Below, in pieces: positions 61,906 through 64,000 of a DNA stretch of 64,000 nucleotides. Numbering within the stretch: the first letter of the stretch is position 1; each line of letters begins with the position of its first letter. Source of the stretch: Geobacteraceae bacterium (GTDB lineage: Bacteria > Desulfobacterota > Desulfuromonadia > Geobacterales > Pseudopelobacteraceae). The stretch is taken from assembly GCA_013336525.1 (NCBI GenBank), contig JAAXTM010000006.1, positions 85,793-149,792 on the forward strand, given 5' to 3'. Position numbers and translations under genes: made by a program. Under the pieces are notes generated by a model. That model saw only the letters and a program-made list of their open reading frames with translations. It did not search any database and was not told the origin of the DNA.

Positions 61906-63297
61906 CTATCGTCCACCGAATCCAAAAAGAACTACCTTGATCGTTTCAAAGAAAATAAGCGTATCAAGAGATGGGCAGATATTTTTTATATAGTAAAGGT
62001 CGAAACGCAACTTTTCAACTGTATCTTCAATTGTTGAGCCGTAGCGATACCTGACCTGGGCCCATCCGGTTAATCCCGGTTTGATGAAGTGCCGCTTCGA
62101 ATAATAAGGGATGACCTGTTTCAGTTTTTCTACAAATTCAGGTCGTTCCGGTCGTGGGCCCACAAAGCTCATTTCGCCTTTTAACACATTGAACAGTTGA
62201 GGGATTTCATCGATTCGTGACCCCCTGAAAAACCGTCCGAGTCTGGTTACTCTGGGATCATTTTTCTCAGCCCAAACTGCGCCGGTTCCCTTTTCGGCAT
62301 CTTGCCCCATTGTCCTGAATTTATACAGCCGAAACAGTTTCTCCTTGTTTCCAACACGCTCTTGACTGAAGAAAACCGGACCTTTAGAATCAAGCTTGAT
62401 TGCAAGGGCAATCAGCGGGAAAAAAGGCAGCGTAATCAGCAGGCCTATGACAGCCAGGATTATGTCAATAGCTCGCTTGCTGATGCTGAAGACCGTTGTC
62501 CTGCGAAACCCATCGGAAAAGATGAACCAGCTAGGAGTGATCGATTCCAGCATCAATTTGCCTTGAATAAGTTCATAAAAAGAGGGGGCATCCATAATCT
62601 GAATGCTGTTCAATTTGCATACCAGAACATCCTTAAGCGGAAAAATCCCCCTTCTTTCGGCAAGTGCCACAACGATTACATCAGCCTGGACCTGCTGCGC
62701 TATAGTAAACAGACTGTCACAATTGCCCAGGACCATGTCTTGAGGGACATTCAACTGCGCCGGTCCCGCATCAGCCGTTTTTGAGCCAATATTACAAGTC
62801 GCATATCCGGTTAGCGTAAAACTGTGCACATTTGAGGAGATCATCTCACCAATCTGGGCAGCCAGAGGACCGGTCCCAAGAACCAGAACCCTCTGGGAGA
62901 AACGGGAGTGATTTTTTCCCATCAAGTAGAGAGAGTGACTGCAAAATTGTAGCGTGGCAAAAAAACAGAGGGAGAGGAATAGGACCCCGCGACCCAGTAC
63001 GAGTTCGGGGGCGAGATAATATACCACTGAAAACAGGGCAAAGGAGGTAATCGCCCCGAAGGCTATATTGATGAGCAATGCCCGTTTGGTGAGATTTTTG
63101 TTCTGATCATAGACTTCCATCAGATGAGAGGAAAACAGCAGAACGATAATAACGATAATTACTATAAAAATGGTGTTGGGCTCAAGCAACATCTGGCTGA
63201 CATGATCGTAGTCAAACCTCACTGTAGCCGCTAAAAACAGGGCAGTTATAGCGAGCATGGCATCAATAACTATGGGAGAGGTTGCTTTTATCTTCAT
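61906..63297 (-). CDS. Initiating sugar transferase (polyprenyl glycosylphosphotransferase), PEP-CTERM type
   Basis: 463 aa. About four N-terminal membrane helices, a CoA-binding-like middle domain (VLVLGTGPLAAQIGEMI), and a C-terminal bacterial sugar transferase domain (KRAIDIILAVIGLLITLP; LFRLYKFRTM; GPRPERPEFVEKL; KPGLTGWAQV). It transfers the first sugar phosphate to undecaprenyl phosphate. Matches the EpsB/TIGR03013 group of exosortase loci. Confidence 0.95.
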   Translation of the reverse strand: MKIKATSPIVIDAMLAITALFLAATVRFDYDHVSQMLLEPNTIFIVIIVIIVLLFSSHLMEVYDQNKNLTKRALLINIAFGAITSFALFSVVYYLAPELVLGRGVLFLSLCFFATLQFCSHSLYLMGKNHSRFSQRVLVLGTGPLAAQIGEMISSNVHSFTLTGYATCNIGSKTADAGPAQLNVPQDMVLGNCDSLFTIAQQVQADVIVVALAERRGIFPLKDVLVCKLNSIQIMDAPSFYELIQGKLMLESITPSWFIFSDGFRRTTVFSISKRAIDIILAVIGLLITLPFFPLIALAIKLDSKGPVFFSQERVGNKEKLFRLYKFRTMGQDAEKGTGAVWAEKNDPRVTRLGRFFRGSRIDEIPQLFNVLKGEMSFVGPRPERPEFVEKLKQVIPYYSKRHFIKPGLTGWAQVRYRYGSTIEDTVEKLRFDLYYIKNICPSLDTLIFFETIKVVLFGFGGR

Positions 63298-63308
63298 GGA
63301 TAACCCGA

Positions 63309-64000
63309 TTATTTTTTCAGTTCAGCAACAAGTGCCCCTGCTGCTTTTGCATCAGCAAAGTCTCCCAGCTTCAGTGATTTCTGCAGCATCTTCAAAGCGT
63401 TAGCCTTGTCGCCAGACTCTTTATAGGCCAGAGCGAGATGATAGATTACAGTCGGGTTATCCGGCAACATACCAACCGCTTTTTCCAGTACTTTTTTGGC
63501 ATCTTCCAGGCGATTGTTCTTGAGCAGGGCAAACCCGAGTGTATCCATTATTCCGGCGTTTCCCGCCTCACGCTTGAAAGCGGTAATTGCCATCCGGAGT
63601 GCTTCTTCCTTGCTCCCGTAACCCGACGCATACAGGTATGCCAGGTTGTTTAATGCCGGCACATACCCCTCAGATTTTTCGAGGACTTTTTTATACTTTT
63701 CAATAGCTTCTTTCTTTTTACTGGTATGATCCAGCAGCGCTCCCTGAGCAAAAAGTGCCGGCGGGAAATCCGGTTTTCTGCGACTGGCTTCTTCATACGC
63801 TGTCATCGCCTGAGAGTAATCCTTTGAAGCCTCATAAAGGTTTCCCAAATACACATATGCCTGGGCATTTTTTCCATCAACACGGATGCCGCTTTTAACT
63901 TCTGAAATGGCGCGGGTATAATCCTTTTGGCTTTCGTAGATCGATCCGAGAACCATATAGCCTCGTGCCGAGCTCGGATATTTTTCTATGATTTTATGTG
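63309..64000 (-). CDS. TPR-repeat protein, PrsT-like, N-terminus outside the window
   Basis: The frame stays open to the last base; the ATG at 63956 is internal. About 230 residues are visible, all tetratricopeptide repeats (AYVYLGNLYEASKDYSQAMTAYEEASRRKPD; PALNNLAYLYASGYGSKEEALRM). XrtA loci carry a long TPR lipoprotein PrsT beside the initiating transferase, so this is the likely identity. The lipobox, if present, is outside. Confidence 0.82.
   Translation of the reverse strand, partial: HKIIEKYPSSARGYMVLGSIYESQKDYTRAISEVKSGIRVDGKNAQAYVYLGNLYEASKDYSQAMTAYEEASRRKPDFPPALFAQGALLDHTSKKKEAIEKYKKVLEKSEGYVPALNNLAYLYASGYGSKEEALRMAITAFKREAGNAGIMDTLGFALLKNNRLEDAKKVLEKAVGMLPDNPTVIYHLALAYKESGDKANALKMLQKSLKLGDFADAKAAGALVAELKK

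Overview
The window looks like chromosomal DNA from a Desulfuromonadales/Geobacterales bacterium (Geobacter, Trichlorobacter or Pelobacter propionicus type). This is inferred from four things together: an exosortase A/PEP-CTERM exopolysaccharide locus with PrsK/PrsR, GEMM-I riboswitches carrying the A20 base linked to cyclic AMP-GMP sensing, abundant c-di-GMP proteins, and an AhbD/NirJ-like radical SAM gene. No 16S gene is present, so the genus is not proven.

Layout. 1-3.5 kb: end of a radical SAM/SPASM gene, tRNA-Phe, and a TetR repressor followed by an acryloyl-CoA reductase-like and an enoyl-CoA hydratase gene. 4.2-9.8 kb: signalling genes (REC-PAS-GGDEF, a membrane hybrid histidine kinase, a PilZ protein), with a 185-bp MITE-like element at the kinase 5' end. 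10-18 kb: a CPBP protease of the exosortase type, a PEP-CTERM protein behind a sigma-54 promoter, PrsR and PrsK, and two nucleotide-sugar enzymes (TviC- and TviB-like). 18.6-32 kb: accessory region with a Crp/Fnr regulator, a cohesin-like lipoprotein, two dockerin-type surface proteins and a beta-helix protein each behind a GEMM-type riboswitch, two toxin-antitoxin pairs (FitAB-like, CcdAB), exosortase plus EpsI, an endonuclease/phosphatase-family membrane protein and a second PEP-CTERM protein. 32-64 kb: a long leftward polysaccharide cluster. It holds CapK-like adenylase, pyruvyltransferase, glycosyltransferases, Wzx, Wzy-like polymerase, acyltransferases, WbpG-like amidotransferase, an acyl-CoA ligase/ACP/asparagine-synthase cassette, WecB, XrtA-type deacetylase, OM barrel, ATPase, tyrosine autokinase, Wzz, Wza, initiating sugar transferase and the end of a PrsT-like TPR protein. 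A HepT/MntA pair and a GxxExxY gene sit inside it.

How it fits together. The polysaccharide cluster should make and export a surface polymer containing uronic/amidated amino sugars. Exosortase and EpsI process PEP-CTERM proteins expressed from PrsK/PrsR/sigma-54. The riboswitch-controlled dockerin/FN3 proteins suggest a second, nucleotide-controlled surface programme.

Most distinctive non-coding structure: many intergenic spacers are filled with imperfect inverted repeats built from a few rotating phrases (CGCAGATGAACGC, CGCAAAGGCGC, AATCCTGAGGAATCC, GGGATAAAGGGGAT). Several carry a nested insert that exists as a 20-nt short form and a ~78-nt hairpin long form.
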